A DNA stretch of 64,000 nucleotides, from assembly GCA_023383015.1 (NCBI GenBank), contig JAHDXW010000019.1, forward strand, positions 30,987-94,986, read 5' to 3'. Source of the DNA: Paracoccaceae bacterium. Its GTDB lineage: Bacteria > Pseudomonadota > Alphaproteobacteria > Rhodobacterales > Rhodobacteraceae. Of the stretch, positions 53,356 to 60,453 are shown piece by piece. Every line of letters begins with the position of its first letter. The first letter of the stretch is position 1. A program made the position numbers and the translations under genes. The notes beneath the pieces are model-generated. The model had not been told where the DNA came from and made no database searches. It saw nothing but the letters and a program-made list of their open reading frames with translations.

Positions 53356-53395
53356 CTCACCCTCTCCCCGCGTGCAGGGAGAGGGTCGGGGTGAG
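53356..53395. repeat. REP-like palindrome, copy A
   Basis: CTCACCCTCTCCCCGCG, a short centre, GGGAGAGGGTCGGGGTGAG: an imperfect inverted repeat built from CCCTCTCCC/GGGAGAGGG arms flanked by CTCACCC/GGGTGAG-like ends. Shares its arms with three other copies at 53426, 55189 and 55257. Confidence 0.7.
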
Positions 53396-53425
53396 AGGCA
53401 GCCGCAAAGGTATTGCGAATTTCTG

Positions 53426-53468
53426 CCCCTCACCCTAACCCTCTCCCCATTGAAATGGGGAGAGGGTG
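53426..53468. repeat. REP-like palindrome, copy B
   Basis: CCCCTCACCCTAACCCTCTCC then CCATTGAAATGGGGAGAGGG. The inner stem ACCCTCTCCCCAT/ATGGGGAGAGGGT is perfect. It lies 31 bases from copy A and 67 bases before the 4Fe-4S protein gene. Confidence 0.7.
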
Positions 53469-53534
53469 CTCGGACCTGTTCTGTGTCGGCTGGCGATTGC
53501 AGGATTTCGTGATGAGCTCGGATGCAAGGTGAGC

Positions 53535-54248
53535 ATGGATTTTGATCATCTCGAAGAGAGTGCGCAAGCGCGCGGGCTGATGGTGCGGGGCGGCTTTCAT
53601 CCGGCTCCTGAAGACGGCGTCCCGCCGATCGCGGATGGTCGCGCCGCCGGCACGGTCGTGCTGCTCGGCAGCGCCGGTGGCTCCCTGTGGGGGCACTTCA
53701 GCGCAGCTCCCGAGGCACTGCTGGCCGAGCACCCGCTCGACGCCTGGACCCGCCGGGTTGCCGGCGGACTCGCCGAGGAAATGGGCGCGACCGCGCTGTT
53801 TCCGTTCGGCGGGCCGCCCTACCTGCCCTTCCAGCGCTGGGCGAAGCGGGCCGAGCCGGTCCACACCTCCCCGCTCGGCCTGCTGATCCATCCAGAGTAC
53901 GGGCTTTGGCACGCCTATCGCGCGGCGCTGGCCTTTTCGACCCGCATCGCGCTTCCGCCCCAGCGGACGAGCCCCAGTCCGTGCGCAGCCTGCCCCGACA
54001 GGCCGTGCCTTGCCGCCTGTCCGGTCGGAGCGTTCACCAGCGCCGGCTACGACGTGCCGGGCTGTGCCGCCCACATCAGCGCCGATGCCGGCAGCGAGTG
54101 CATGGCGCGGTCCTGTCTCGCGCGGCGGGCCTGCCCCGTCGGCCGCGACTATACCTACGGGCCCGAGCAGGCGCGCTTCCACATGACGGCCTTCCGCCGT
54201 GCGCGGCAGCCGGCTCAGCGCCGCGGAGCGGTGCCCGACAGGGCGTAG
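53535..54248 (+). CDS. small 4Fe-4S protein, QueG-like C-terminal ferredoxin fold
   Basis: 237 residues from ATG 53535 (MDFDHLEESAQARGLMVRGG), with AAGGTGAG upstream. The N-terminal 130 residues recall the cobalamin-domain scaffold of epoxyqueuosine reductase only loosely (GTVVLLGSAGGSLWGHFSA). The C-terminal part carries cysteines in CAACPDRPCLAACPVGAF and then GCAAHI, CMARSC and RRACPVGRD, enough for two [4Fe-4S] clusters though the second set is irregular. It is shorter than QueG (about 350). A standalone electron-transfer or cluster protein seems likely; function unknown. It overlaps the convergent agmatinase gene by 34 bases. Confidence 0.75.
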   Translation: MDFDHLEESAQARGLMVRGGFHPAPEDGVPPIADGRAAGTVVLLGSAGGSLWGHFSAAPEALLAEHPLDAWTRRVAGGLAEEMGATALFPFGGPPYLPFQRWAKRAEPVHTSPLGLLIHPEYGLWHAYRAALAFSTRIALPPQRTSPSPCAACPDRPCLAACPVGAFTSAGYDVPGCAAHISADAGSECMARSCLARRACPVGRDYTYGPEQARFHMTAFRRARQPAQRRGAVPDRA

Positions 54249-55138
54249 CTCATCAACTTGTAGGCGAGCGCCGCCGCCGTGTAGTCGGCAGCATGCAGAC
54301 CGGGTATGGGCGCGAGCTCCACGAGGTCGGCGCCGACGATGCGGCCGACCTCGGCTGCCCGCTTCAGGACGGCGAGCGCCGTCAGATACTGCAGCCCGCC
54401 GGGGGTCGGCGTGCCCGTCGCCGGCATGACGGCCGCATCGAGAGCATCTATGTCGAACGTGACGTAGACGGGCCGGCCGTGCAGCGGCGCGACGATCTCA
54501 TCAAGGTTCCAGCGTGCCTGCTCCCTGGCCCAGTGCACGTTGATCCGGTCGCGGTTGGCCTCGAGATAGGTGGCCTCGCCGGCCGAGATGGCGCGGATGC
54601 CGACCGAGACGAGCGTGACGTGGCCGTGGTCCAGGACACGGCGCATCGCCGAGGCATGGGAGTAGCGCTCGCCCAGGTAGCCGTCGCGCAGGTCCGCATG
54701 GGCATCGAGCTGCAGCACGACGAGGTCCCGGTAGGCGGCAGCCAGCGGATCGATCGCCCCGGGCGTGATCGAATGCTCGCCGCCGAGAACGAGCGGAAAG
54801 CGGCCCGCCTCGAGCACGGTCTCGACGGTTCCTGCGAGCTGCTTCAGCGCGGCTTCGATCGGCGTTGCGATGGCTGGTTGGCGCAGGGTGGCGACGCCGA
54901 AGTCGAGACAGGGCTCGCGCCACAGCTCCTCGTCGAAGAGCTCGAGCTGATGGCTGGCGGCGAGGATGGCGGCGGGCCCCGCGGCCGTGCCACCGCCATA
55001 GCTCACCGAAGCCTCGAGCCCGAACGGGATGACGACGGCGCGGGCCTCCTCAGGCCGCGCGGCATCTGCCCGCTCGGGCTCGAGGAACCCCTCGCTGGCA
55101 GGCAGGTAGTCGAGCCTGTCCGGACGTGCTCGAGTCAT
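54215..55138 (-). CDS. speB: agmatinase / ureohydrolase
   Basis: 307 residues. The binuclear manganese ligands of the arginase fold are present: GGEHSI (His), LDAHADLRDGY (Asp-x-His-x-Asp) and VTFDIDALD (Asp-x-Asp). AVMPATGTPTPGGLQYL is the agmatinase-type substrate loop. It would hydrolyse agmatine to putrescine and urea. The PLP decarboxylase 180 bases upstream fits a polyamine locus. Other ureohydrolases (guanidinobutyrase, guanidinopropionase) share these motifs, so agmatine is the probable but not proven substrate. Confidence 0.87.
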   Translation of the reverse strand: MTRARPDRLDYLPASEGFLEPERADAARPEEARAVVIPFGLEASVSYGGGTAAGPAAILAASHQLELFDEELWREPCLDFGVATLRQPAIATPIEAALKQLAGTVETVLEAGRFPLVLGGEHSITPGAIDPLAAAYRDLVVLQLDAHADLRDGYLGERYSHASAMRRVLDHGHVTLVSVGIRAISAGEATYLEANRDRINVHWAREQARWNLDEIVAPLHGRPVYVTFDIDALDAAVMPATGTPTPGGLQYLTALAVLKRAAEVGRIVGADLVELAPIPGLHAADYTAAALAYKLMSYALSGTAPRR

Positions 55139-55188
55139 CTGGTCGGTTGTCCCCGTGAAGAGATCCCGGTCGAAATCGGACTACCATT

Positions 55189-55230
55189 CCCTCTCCCCAT
55201 CTTGATGGGGAGAGGGTTAGCGTGAGGGGC
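55189..55230. repeat. REP-like palindrome, copy C
   Basis: CCCTCTCCCCATC then TTGATGGGGAGAGGGTTAGC and GTGAGGGGC. The arm order is that of copy B on the opposite strand, with the same ATGGGGAGAGGGT stem. Confidence 0.7.
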
Positions 55231-55256
55231 GGCAACTTGCGCTGAGCTTCGTGGCG

Positions 55257-55297
55257 GCCCCTCACCCCGGCCCTCTCCCCGCGAGCGGGGAGAGGGG
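55257..55297. repeat. REP-like palindrome, copy D
   Basis: GCCCCTCACCCCGGCCCTCTC then CCCGCGAGCGGGGAGAGGGG. Inner stem CCCTCTCCCCGC/GCGGGGAGAGGG is perfect. Sits 26 bases after copy C and 22 bases before the decarboxylase stop. Confidence 0.7.
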
Positions 55298-55318
55298 GAG
55301 CATGGGCAATCCGCTTGA

Positions 55319-56494
55319 TCACGCGTTCTGCGCCACGCGCTCCCGGGCGTCGCCGTACATCGTGTACATCGGCTCGTCCAGCAGGATGACCTCGTCGTAG
55401 CGGCCATAGCCGTTGAAATGCCCGGCGAGCGCCCGCCCATAGGCGCCGATGTTGCCGATCTCGATGTAGTCCCCCTCCCGCACTGATGCCGGCAGCAGGA
55501 ACGGGCCCTTCATGTAGTCGATCGAGTCGCAGGTCGGACCCCACATCGCGAACGGCGCCATCCGCTCTCCTGCATCCGGCTCGCGGCCGACGAGCCGCAC
55601 CGGGAAGACGAAGCCCAGGTGCGCCGAGTCGAACAGCGCGCCGTAGCCGCCGTCGTTGATGTAGAGCTCGTCGCCCCTGCGGGCGTCCACGCGCACGATC
55701 AGGCTCTCGGCCTCGGCGACGAGCGCACGGCCCGGCTCGCAGACGAGCCGGCACGCCTCGCTCACCGGCAGCCTGTCGAAGCCGGCCCGGACCGCCTCGA
55801 TGAAGGAGATCAGGGGCGCCGGCTCGCTGTCGGTGTAGCGCGAGGGAAAGCCGCCGCCGATGTCGATCGCATCGACCACCACGCCCGCCTTGACGATGAG
55901 CTTGTGCACCTCCTCGAGCGCCATGACGAACGCATCGGGCGTCGTCGTCTGCGAGCCGACGTGGAACGTGATGCCGAGCTCGTCGGCGACCTGACGCGTC
56001 GCGACCAGCAGGCGCGCCGCCTTCTGGCCGGAGATGCCGAACTTGCGCTCCAGCGGAATGCGGCTGTTCTTGGCGGGCACGGCCACCCGCACGAAGAGCT
56101 GCAGGTCCCTGGCGCCGCCGGTCTCCTCGACGATCTTGGCCAGCTCGTCCTCGGTGTCGAGGGCGAAGCACTTGACGCCGAACTCGTGGTACGCGCGACG
56201 GATCGCGGTGCGCGACTTCACCGGATGCATGAAGTGCAGCTCGACGCCCGGGATCGTCGCCGCATCCTCGAGCTCGGGCAGCGAGGCCACGTCGAACTGC
56301 CGGATGCCGGCGCCGAAAAGCGCGCCGAGCAGGAACACGGAGCTGTTCGCCTTGTAGGCGTAGGCGACCTCTCCGGGGAAGCGCTCTAGGAACCACCGCG
56401 CGGCCCGCCCCGCTGCGTGCGGACGGGCGGCCAGGACCGGACGATCGGGCTTGTGATGGGCGATCAGTGCCGCCGCGGACGGGAATCTTTCCAT
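55319..56494 (-). CDS. PLP-dependent ornithine/lysine-type decarboxylase (fold III)
   Basis: 391 residues. Alanine-racemase-fold decarboxylase: PLP-binding Lys48 in VAYAYKANSSVFLL, FHVGSQTTTPDAF, IDIGGGFPSRY (phosphate loop), CEPGRALVAEAES, and Cys322 in WGPTCDSIDYM, the residue contributed to the neighbouring active site in ornithine decarboxylase. The product would be putrescine from ornithine or cadaverine from lysine. Together with the agmatinase it gives two potential routes to diamines. The upstream 185 bases hold several ACCAGTYG repeats and no gene. Confidence 0.87.
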   Translation of the reverse strand: MERFPSAAALIAHHKPDRPVLAARPHAAGRAARWFLERFPGEVAYAYKANSSVFLLGALFGAGIRQFDVASLPELEDAATIPGVELHFMHPVKSRTAIRRAYHEFGVKCFALDTEDELAKIVEETGGARDLQLFVRVAVPAKNSRIPLERKFGISGQKAARLLVATRQVADELGITFHVGSQTTTPDAFVMALEEVHKLIVKAGVVVDAIDIGGGFPSRYTDSEPAPLISFIEAVRAGFDRLPVSEACRLVCEPGRALVAEAESLIVRVDARRGDELYINDGGYGALFDSAHLGFVFPVRLVGREPDAGERMAPFAMWGPTCDSIDYMKGPFLLPASVREGDYIEIGNIGAYGRALAGHFNGYGRYDEVILLDEPMYTMYGDARERVAQNA

Positions 56495-56608
56495 CTCATG
56501 GGACCTCCACCAGTCGGGAATGGACCAGTTGGCGCTTGCTTAACCAGCAGAGACCGCCGCTTCACGAATATCGGGAAATTGAACCAGTTGCGGGAGATAA
56601 GATGGGTC

Positions 56609-56636
56609 GGCCGGCATGTAAAGGCCATTGCCGGCC
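56609..56636 (-). terminator. hairpin downstream of the methyltransferase gene
   Basis: GGCCGGCA, a 12-base loop, TGCCGGCC: a perfect 8-bp stem 44 bases after the methyltransferase stop, at the end of the carA-side transcript. No U tract follows, so efficiency is uncertain. Confidence 0.4.
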
Positions 56637-56679
56637 GCTGCCGCCACTTTTTTGCCCCGGTGTCGAGCGGCCGCACGCC

Positions 56680-57375
56680 TCACGCCGCCACGGCGGCGCG
56701 AAAAGTCATCCGCGCCTGGTTGTGACCGAAGTTGGGGCGCAGGCGCCGGCCCTCGAACCCGTGCGCGCCGAGCAGCGCCACGAGCTCGGCCTCGGCATAG
56801 GTCGAGAAGCCTAGCGTCGCGCGCACGTTGCGGTAATCCGAGACCGCAGTCCTGGCGAGCCCGAGCAGCGCTGCGCCCAGGAAGCCGCCCTGCCAGCCGA
56901 ACTTCAGCAGAGCCAGTGCGTCGGTCAGCGGTCTCACGTCGGGAGGGATCACGTCGGCGACGACGAGGCTGCCGCCGGGCTTGAGCTTGCCTCGCCAGAG
57001 GTCGAGCAACCCCGACAGCTCGGCGCGCGTCAGGTATTGCACCAGCGAGTTGGCGACGACGAGGTCGAGCGAGGCGTCCTCGAGGCCGGCCACCGCCTCG
57101 GCGCCGATCACCTCGATCGCGGCATGGCCGGTCGTGCGCGCCGCCAGCCGCTCGCGCACCGCGGGCGCCGCCTCGCACAGGATCAGGCGGCGGCAGCCGG
57201 CTGCGACCGCCTCCGCGTAGAGCGCCTCGCCGCAGCCATGGTCGAGCACGATGGCATCGTCCACATGCACCTGCCGCAGGATATCGCGCCCGACGGCCGC
57301 CGCATGCCGTTGCTTGTGCCGATCGCTGACATAGATGGGGTGATCGCTGTCCCAGTAGTCGATCCAGCTCTTCAT
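56680..57375 (-). CDS. class I SAM-dependent methyltransferase
   Basis: 231 residues if started at ATG 57375 (MKSWIDYWDSDHPIYVSDRHK); an in-frame ATG at 57387 adds four residues. Motif I AIVLDHGCGEALYAEAVAAG binds AdoMet; motif II/III are LDLVVANSLVQYL and LKPGGSLVVADV. The C-terminal ...FSTYAEAELVALLGAHGFE matches small-molecule methyltransferases. The substrate is unknown. It begins only 17 bases after the ChaN-like gene stop and is probably co-transcribed with it and carA. Confidence 0.82.
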   Translation of the reverse strand: MKSWIDYWDSDHPIYVSDRHKQRHAAAVGRDILRQVHVDDAIVLDHGCGEALYAEAVAAGCRRLILCEAAPAVRERLAARTTGHAAIEVIGAEAVAGLEDASLDLVVANSLVQYLTRAELSGLLDLWRGKLKPGGSLVVADVIPPDVRPLTDALALLKFGWQGGFLGAALLGLARTAVSDYRNVRATLGFSTYAEAELVALLGAHGFEGRRLRPNFGHNQARMTFRAAVAA

Positions 57376-57392
57376 GGAACGCCGCATCCCGT

Positions 57393-58436
57393 CTAGCGCC
57401 CGTCGGGCGGCTTTGCCCCCGGTGCATCGTTGAACCGCCGCCGCATGTCCTCGCAGGGGTCATCCGGACGTTCGGCCTGCGGCGTGAGCCACACGTAATC
57501 GGCGGCCGGCCGGCCGGCCGCATCGCGCGGCACGTATCGCCCTGGATCGCCCATGCCGTGCTCGACCTCCATGAAGGCGACCACGACGCTGGCGGAACCC
57601 GGTGCCCTGCGCCTGAGATGCCAGGGCACGCCGCGGTCCGCGCGTACATGCCCGTTCCCCGCGATCAGCACCGCCGACCCATGCCTCTCCATCGCGCTCA
57701 GCAGGACATCGGCCAGGTGCGCGTCGCGGTAGCGCTGGGCGAGCGCCATCGGCGCGAAGGCGCTGCCGGGCAGCAGGCCGCAATGGCTGGCCTCGATCTC
57801 CGCGATGAGCGCCGCCTGCAGCGGCGCCTCGAGTTGCACATCGAGCCCGAGCCGGGCGCGCTCCTCTCCCGGCAGCGCCGACAATCCTTGGCGTCCGACC
57901 TTCAGAACGGTCTCGCCTGGCGCGTTGCCGCCGAGAACGGGGAGGCGGAGCTGCAGCGCAGCCTCGAACAGCGGCGCGAAGATCTCGCCCGGCGGCCAGC
58001 CGCTGCGATCCCATTCGAGCTGCTGGAGGAGGCGCGAGGCGCCGTCGGCGCCGCGACGGTCAGAGGACAGGACGTCGTCGACGACCGGCTGTTGGTCGGC
58101 GCGGATGTGCTCGAAGACGAGCGCGGGACCGGTGCGGCCGCCATCGGCCGCTTGCCGGCGGCGCGCCACCATGGCGATCGCCCAGGCCCGCAGCAGGTGG
58201 TGATCGGCGTTGTCGTGCACCTCGCCCAGCAGCACGACGCGGCTCCTCGCCAGCGCATCGGCGAGCTCGTCCCGGGACACCGGGCGGCTCGCCTCCGCCG
58301 ACCAGATGGTGCCGGCCAGAGGGTGCTCGCGATGGAGCGGTGAGAGCCAATCGGCGCCCTCCGGCAAAGCGGGGCCGGATGCGAGCAGGAAACCGGCGGC
58401 AATCGACCAGACGACGCGCCTCGCCGGGGCGGCCAC
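57393..58436 (-). CDS. ChaN-family (haem-binding/Tiki-like) exported protein
   Basis: 347 residues, GTG start 7 bases after the carA stop. An N-terminal export signal (VVWSIAAGFLLASGPALP) is visible but no lipobox cysteine. The ChaN domain shows VVLLGEVHDNADHHLLRAW, ALVFEHIRADQQPVVDDVL, VLGGNAPG and VLIAGNGHVRADRGVPWHLR; the His/Glu residues in these blocks match the conserved putative ligand positions of the family. ChaN of Campylobacter binds haem, while the wider family resembles metalloproteases. Role here unknown; probably periplasmic. Confidence 0.78.
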   Translation of the reverse strand: MAAPARRVVWSIAAGFLLASGPALPEGADWLSPLHREHPLAGTIWSAEASRPVSRDELADALARSRVVLLGEVHDNADHHLLRAWAIAMVARRRQAADGGRTGPALVFEHIRADQQPVVDDVLSSDRRGADGASRLLQQLEWDRSGWPPGEIFAPLFEAALQLRLPVLGGNAPGETVLKVGRQGLSALPGEERARLGLDVQLEAPLQAALIAEIEASHCGLLPGSAFAPMALAQRYRDAHLADVLLSAMERHGSAVLIAGNGHVRADRGVPWHLRRRAPGSASVVVAFMEVEHGMGDPGRYVPRDAAGRPAADYVWLTPQAERPDDPCEDMRRRFNDAPGAKPPDGR

Positions 58437-58443
58437 GGAGCGG

Positions 58444-59670
58444 CTACCGTTCCGGGCGCAAGGGCAGCCCCTTGCGTTCCCGGATGAGATTGACGAAGCG
58501 GGTGAACAGGTAGTGGCTGTCCTGCGGGCCGGGCGAGGCTTCGGGATGGTACTGCACCGAGAACACCGGCCTGCCCTCGAGCCGCAGCCCGCAGTTGCTG
58601 CCGTCGAACAACGACACGTGCGTCTCCTCGACCCCGCTCGGCAGCGTCTCCCGGTCGACCGTGAACCCGTGGTTCATCGACGTGATCTCGACCTTGCCGG
58701 TGGTGAAGTCCTTCACCGGGTGATTGGCGCCGTGATGGCCCTGATGCATCTTCTGCGTCGTGGCGCCGAGCGCGAGGCCGAGCATCTGGTGGCCGAGACA
58801 GATGCCGAACACCGGCAGCCCGCTGTCGACCAGCCTTGCGATCTGCGGCGCCGCGTAGCTGCCCGTCGCCGCCGGATCGCCCGGGCCGTTGGAGAGGAAA
58901 ATGCCGTCGGGCCTGCGCTCCAGGATGTCCTCGGCCGTCGTGGTGGCCGGCACGACCGTCACCTTGCAGCCGGCGCTGGCGAGCGAGCGCAGGATGTTGC
59001 GCTTGAGGCCATAGTCGACGGCGACGACGTGGAACTCGGGCTCGAGCTGCCGGGGGTAGCCCTTGCCCCACACCCAGCGCATCTCGTCCCACGTGTAGCT
59101 CTGCCCGGCGGTGACCTCCGGCACCAGGTCGAGGCCGACGAGCCCCGGCCAGACCCGCGCATCCGCCTTCAGCCTCTCGATGTCGAACTCGCCCGACGGC
59201 TCGTGGGCGATGACGCCGTTCGGCGTGCCGCCGGTGCGGATGCGCGCCGTCAGCGCCCGCGTGTCGACGCCGGTGATGGCGATGATGCCCCGCGCCTTCA
59301 GCCAGTGATCGAGATGCTCCCCCGCCCGGTAATTCGAAGGCGCCGTCACGTCGGCGCGCAGCACGCAGCCGCGCACGCCCGACCGCATGGCGAGATTGGA
59401 GGTCTCGGTATCCTCTGCATTGGCGCCCACGTTGCCGATATGGGGGAACGTGAAGGTGATGATCTGCCCGGCGTAGCTCGGATCGGTGAGGATCTCCTGG
59501 TACCCGGTCATGGCGGTGTTGAAGCACACCTCCCCGACCGCCGATCCGACCGCGCCCAGCCCTCGGCCGGTGACGACCGAACCGTCCGCCAGGACCAGGC
59601 GGGCGGTCGACGGCGGGTCGGCCCATGGTGCGGGGGTGCCGCGGGTCGACAGGTCTGGGATCGAGGTCAT
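58444..59670 (-). CDS. carA: carbamoyl-phosphate synthase small subunit (glutaminase)
   Basis: 408 residues. The N-terminal CarA domain shows GEVCFNTAMTGYQEILTDPSY and GVDTRALTARIRTGGTPNGV. The class I glutamine amidotransferase domain has the triad Cys in VFGICLGHQMLGLALG and His-Glu in SVQYHPEASPGPQDS. It supplies ammonia to CarB for arginine and pyrimidine synthesis. It diverges from yqeY with a 180-base gap, a gene order (carA / yqeY-dnaG-rpoD) shared by many alphaproteobacteria. No carB is within reach of this window. Confidence 0.95.
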   Translation of the reverse strand: MTSIPDLSTRGTPAPWADPPSTARLVLADGSVVTGRGLGAVGSAVGEVCFNTAMTGYQEILTDPSYAGQIITFTFPHIGNVGANAEDTETSNLAMRSGVRGCVLRADVTAPSNYRAGEHLDHWLKARGIIAITGVDTRALTARIRTGGTPNGVIAHEPSGEFDIERLKADARVWPGLVGLDLVPEVTAGQSYTWDEMRWVWGKGYPRQLEPEFHVVAVDYGLKRNILRSLASAGCKVTVVPATTTAEDILERRPDGIFLSNGPGDPAATGSYAAPQIARLVDSGLPVFGICLGHQMLGLALGATTQKMHQGHHGANHPVKDFTTGKVEITSMNHGFTVDRETLPSGVEETHVSLFDGSNCGLRLEGRPVFSVQYHPEASPGPQDSHYLFTRFVNLIRERKGLPLRPER

Positions 59671-59850
59671 CAGAGGCTCCGCGCGGCGCCGGCCGGAGGC
59701 TCGCCGGGAACGCCGCTTCGTTGCACCGCAATATCGTGGTCGCGGACCGGCACCCTATTTGAGGGCGCCGGCAGCGTCAATCAATGACCCGGAGGCTTGC
59801 GGCAGCCGCGGCGCGAGCGTACATGACGCGCGAAATCCGAAGGAGCCGCC

Positions 59851-60318
59851 ATGCGCGACGAGATCAGCCAAGCCATCAAAGACGCCATGAAGTCGGGCGA
59901 CAAGCGCCGGCTGGCGACTTTGCGCCTCGTCTCCGCGGCGATCAAGGACCGCGACATCGCTGCCCAGCTCGACGGCGCCGCGCAACCCAGCGGCCGCGAC
60001 AGGATTTCCGACGCCGAGCTGCTGCAGCTCCTGCAGAAGATGGTCAAGCAGCGGCGCGAGGCGGCCGAAACCTACCGTCAGGGCGGCCGGCCCGAGCTCG
60101 CCGATCAAGAGTTGCAGGAGATCGTCGTGATCGAGGAGTTCCTGCCCCGGCAGATGGACGAGGCCGAGACGCGCGCTGCGGCGGGCGAGGTCGTTCGCGA
60201 GCTCGGCTGCGCCGGGCTCAAGGACATGGGCCGCGTCATGGCCGCCCTGAAGGAGCGCTATCCAGGCAAGATGGACTTCGCCAAGGCGAGTGGGATCGTG
60301 AAGGAGCTGCTCAAGTAG
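59851..60318 (+). CDS. yqeY: GatB/YqeY-domain protein
   Basis: 155 residues, ATG preceded by AAGGAGCCGCC. The start MRDEISQAIKDAMKSGDKRR and LATLRLVSAAIKDRDI are hallmarks of YqeY; VVIEEFLPRQMDEAE and GRVMAALKERYPGKMDFAKA follow. The fold equals the tail domain of GatB, which recognises tRNA in amidotransferases, but the standalone protein has no settled function. Located directly upstream of dnaG as in many relatives. Confidence 0.92.
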   Translation: MRDEISQAIKDAMKSGDKRRLATLRLVSAAIKDRDIAAQLDGAAQPSGRDRISDAELLQLLQKMVKQRREAAETYRQGGRPELADQELQEIVVIEEFLPRQMDEAETRAAAGEVVRELGCAGLKDMGRVMAALKERYPGKMDFAKASGIVKELLK

Positions 60319-60416
60319 CAGACCCGGCCGGAGCGGGGGCACCTCATCCTGTGGATAGCGGGGGCGGAAGCGGCATCCGGCCAGGACGCGGCGCAGGATC
60401 GGCGCGAATCACTTAA

Positions 60417-60435
60417 TGAGGTGCCTTGCACCTCA
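60417..60435 (+). promoter_or_regulatory. perfect hairpin just upstream of dnaG
   Basis: TGAGGTGC, loop CTT, GCACCTCA: an 8-bp perfect stem ending 18 bases before the dnaG ATG. GCACCTCA also occurs alone at 60339-60346. Too close to the start to be a simple terminator for yqeY; it could hamper ribosome binding or bind a regulator. Confidence 0.4.
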
Positions 60436-60453
60436 CGGCCTTCACGGGGTCCG

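Noticed and set aside
53356..55297. CRISPR-like repeats
   Set aside because: Four palindromic copies in two pairs with genes between them, unequal spacing and no cas genes; they are REP-like elements.
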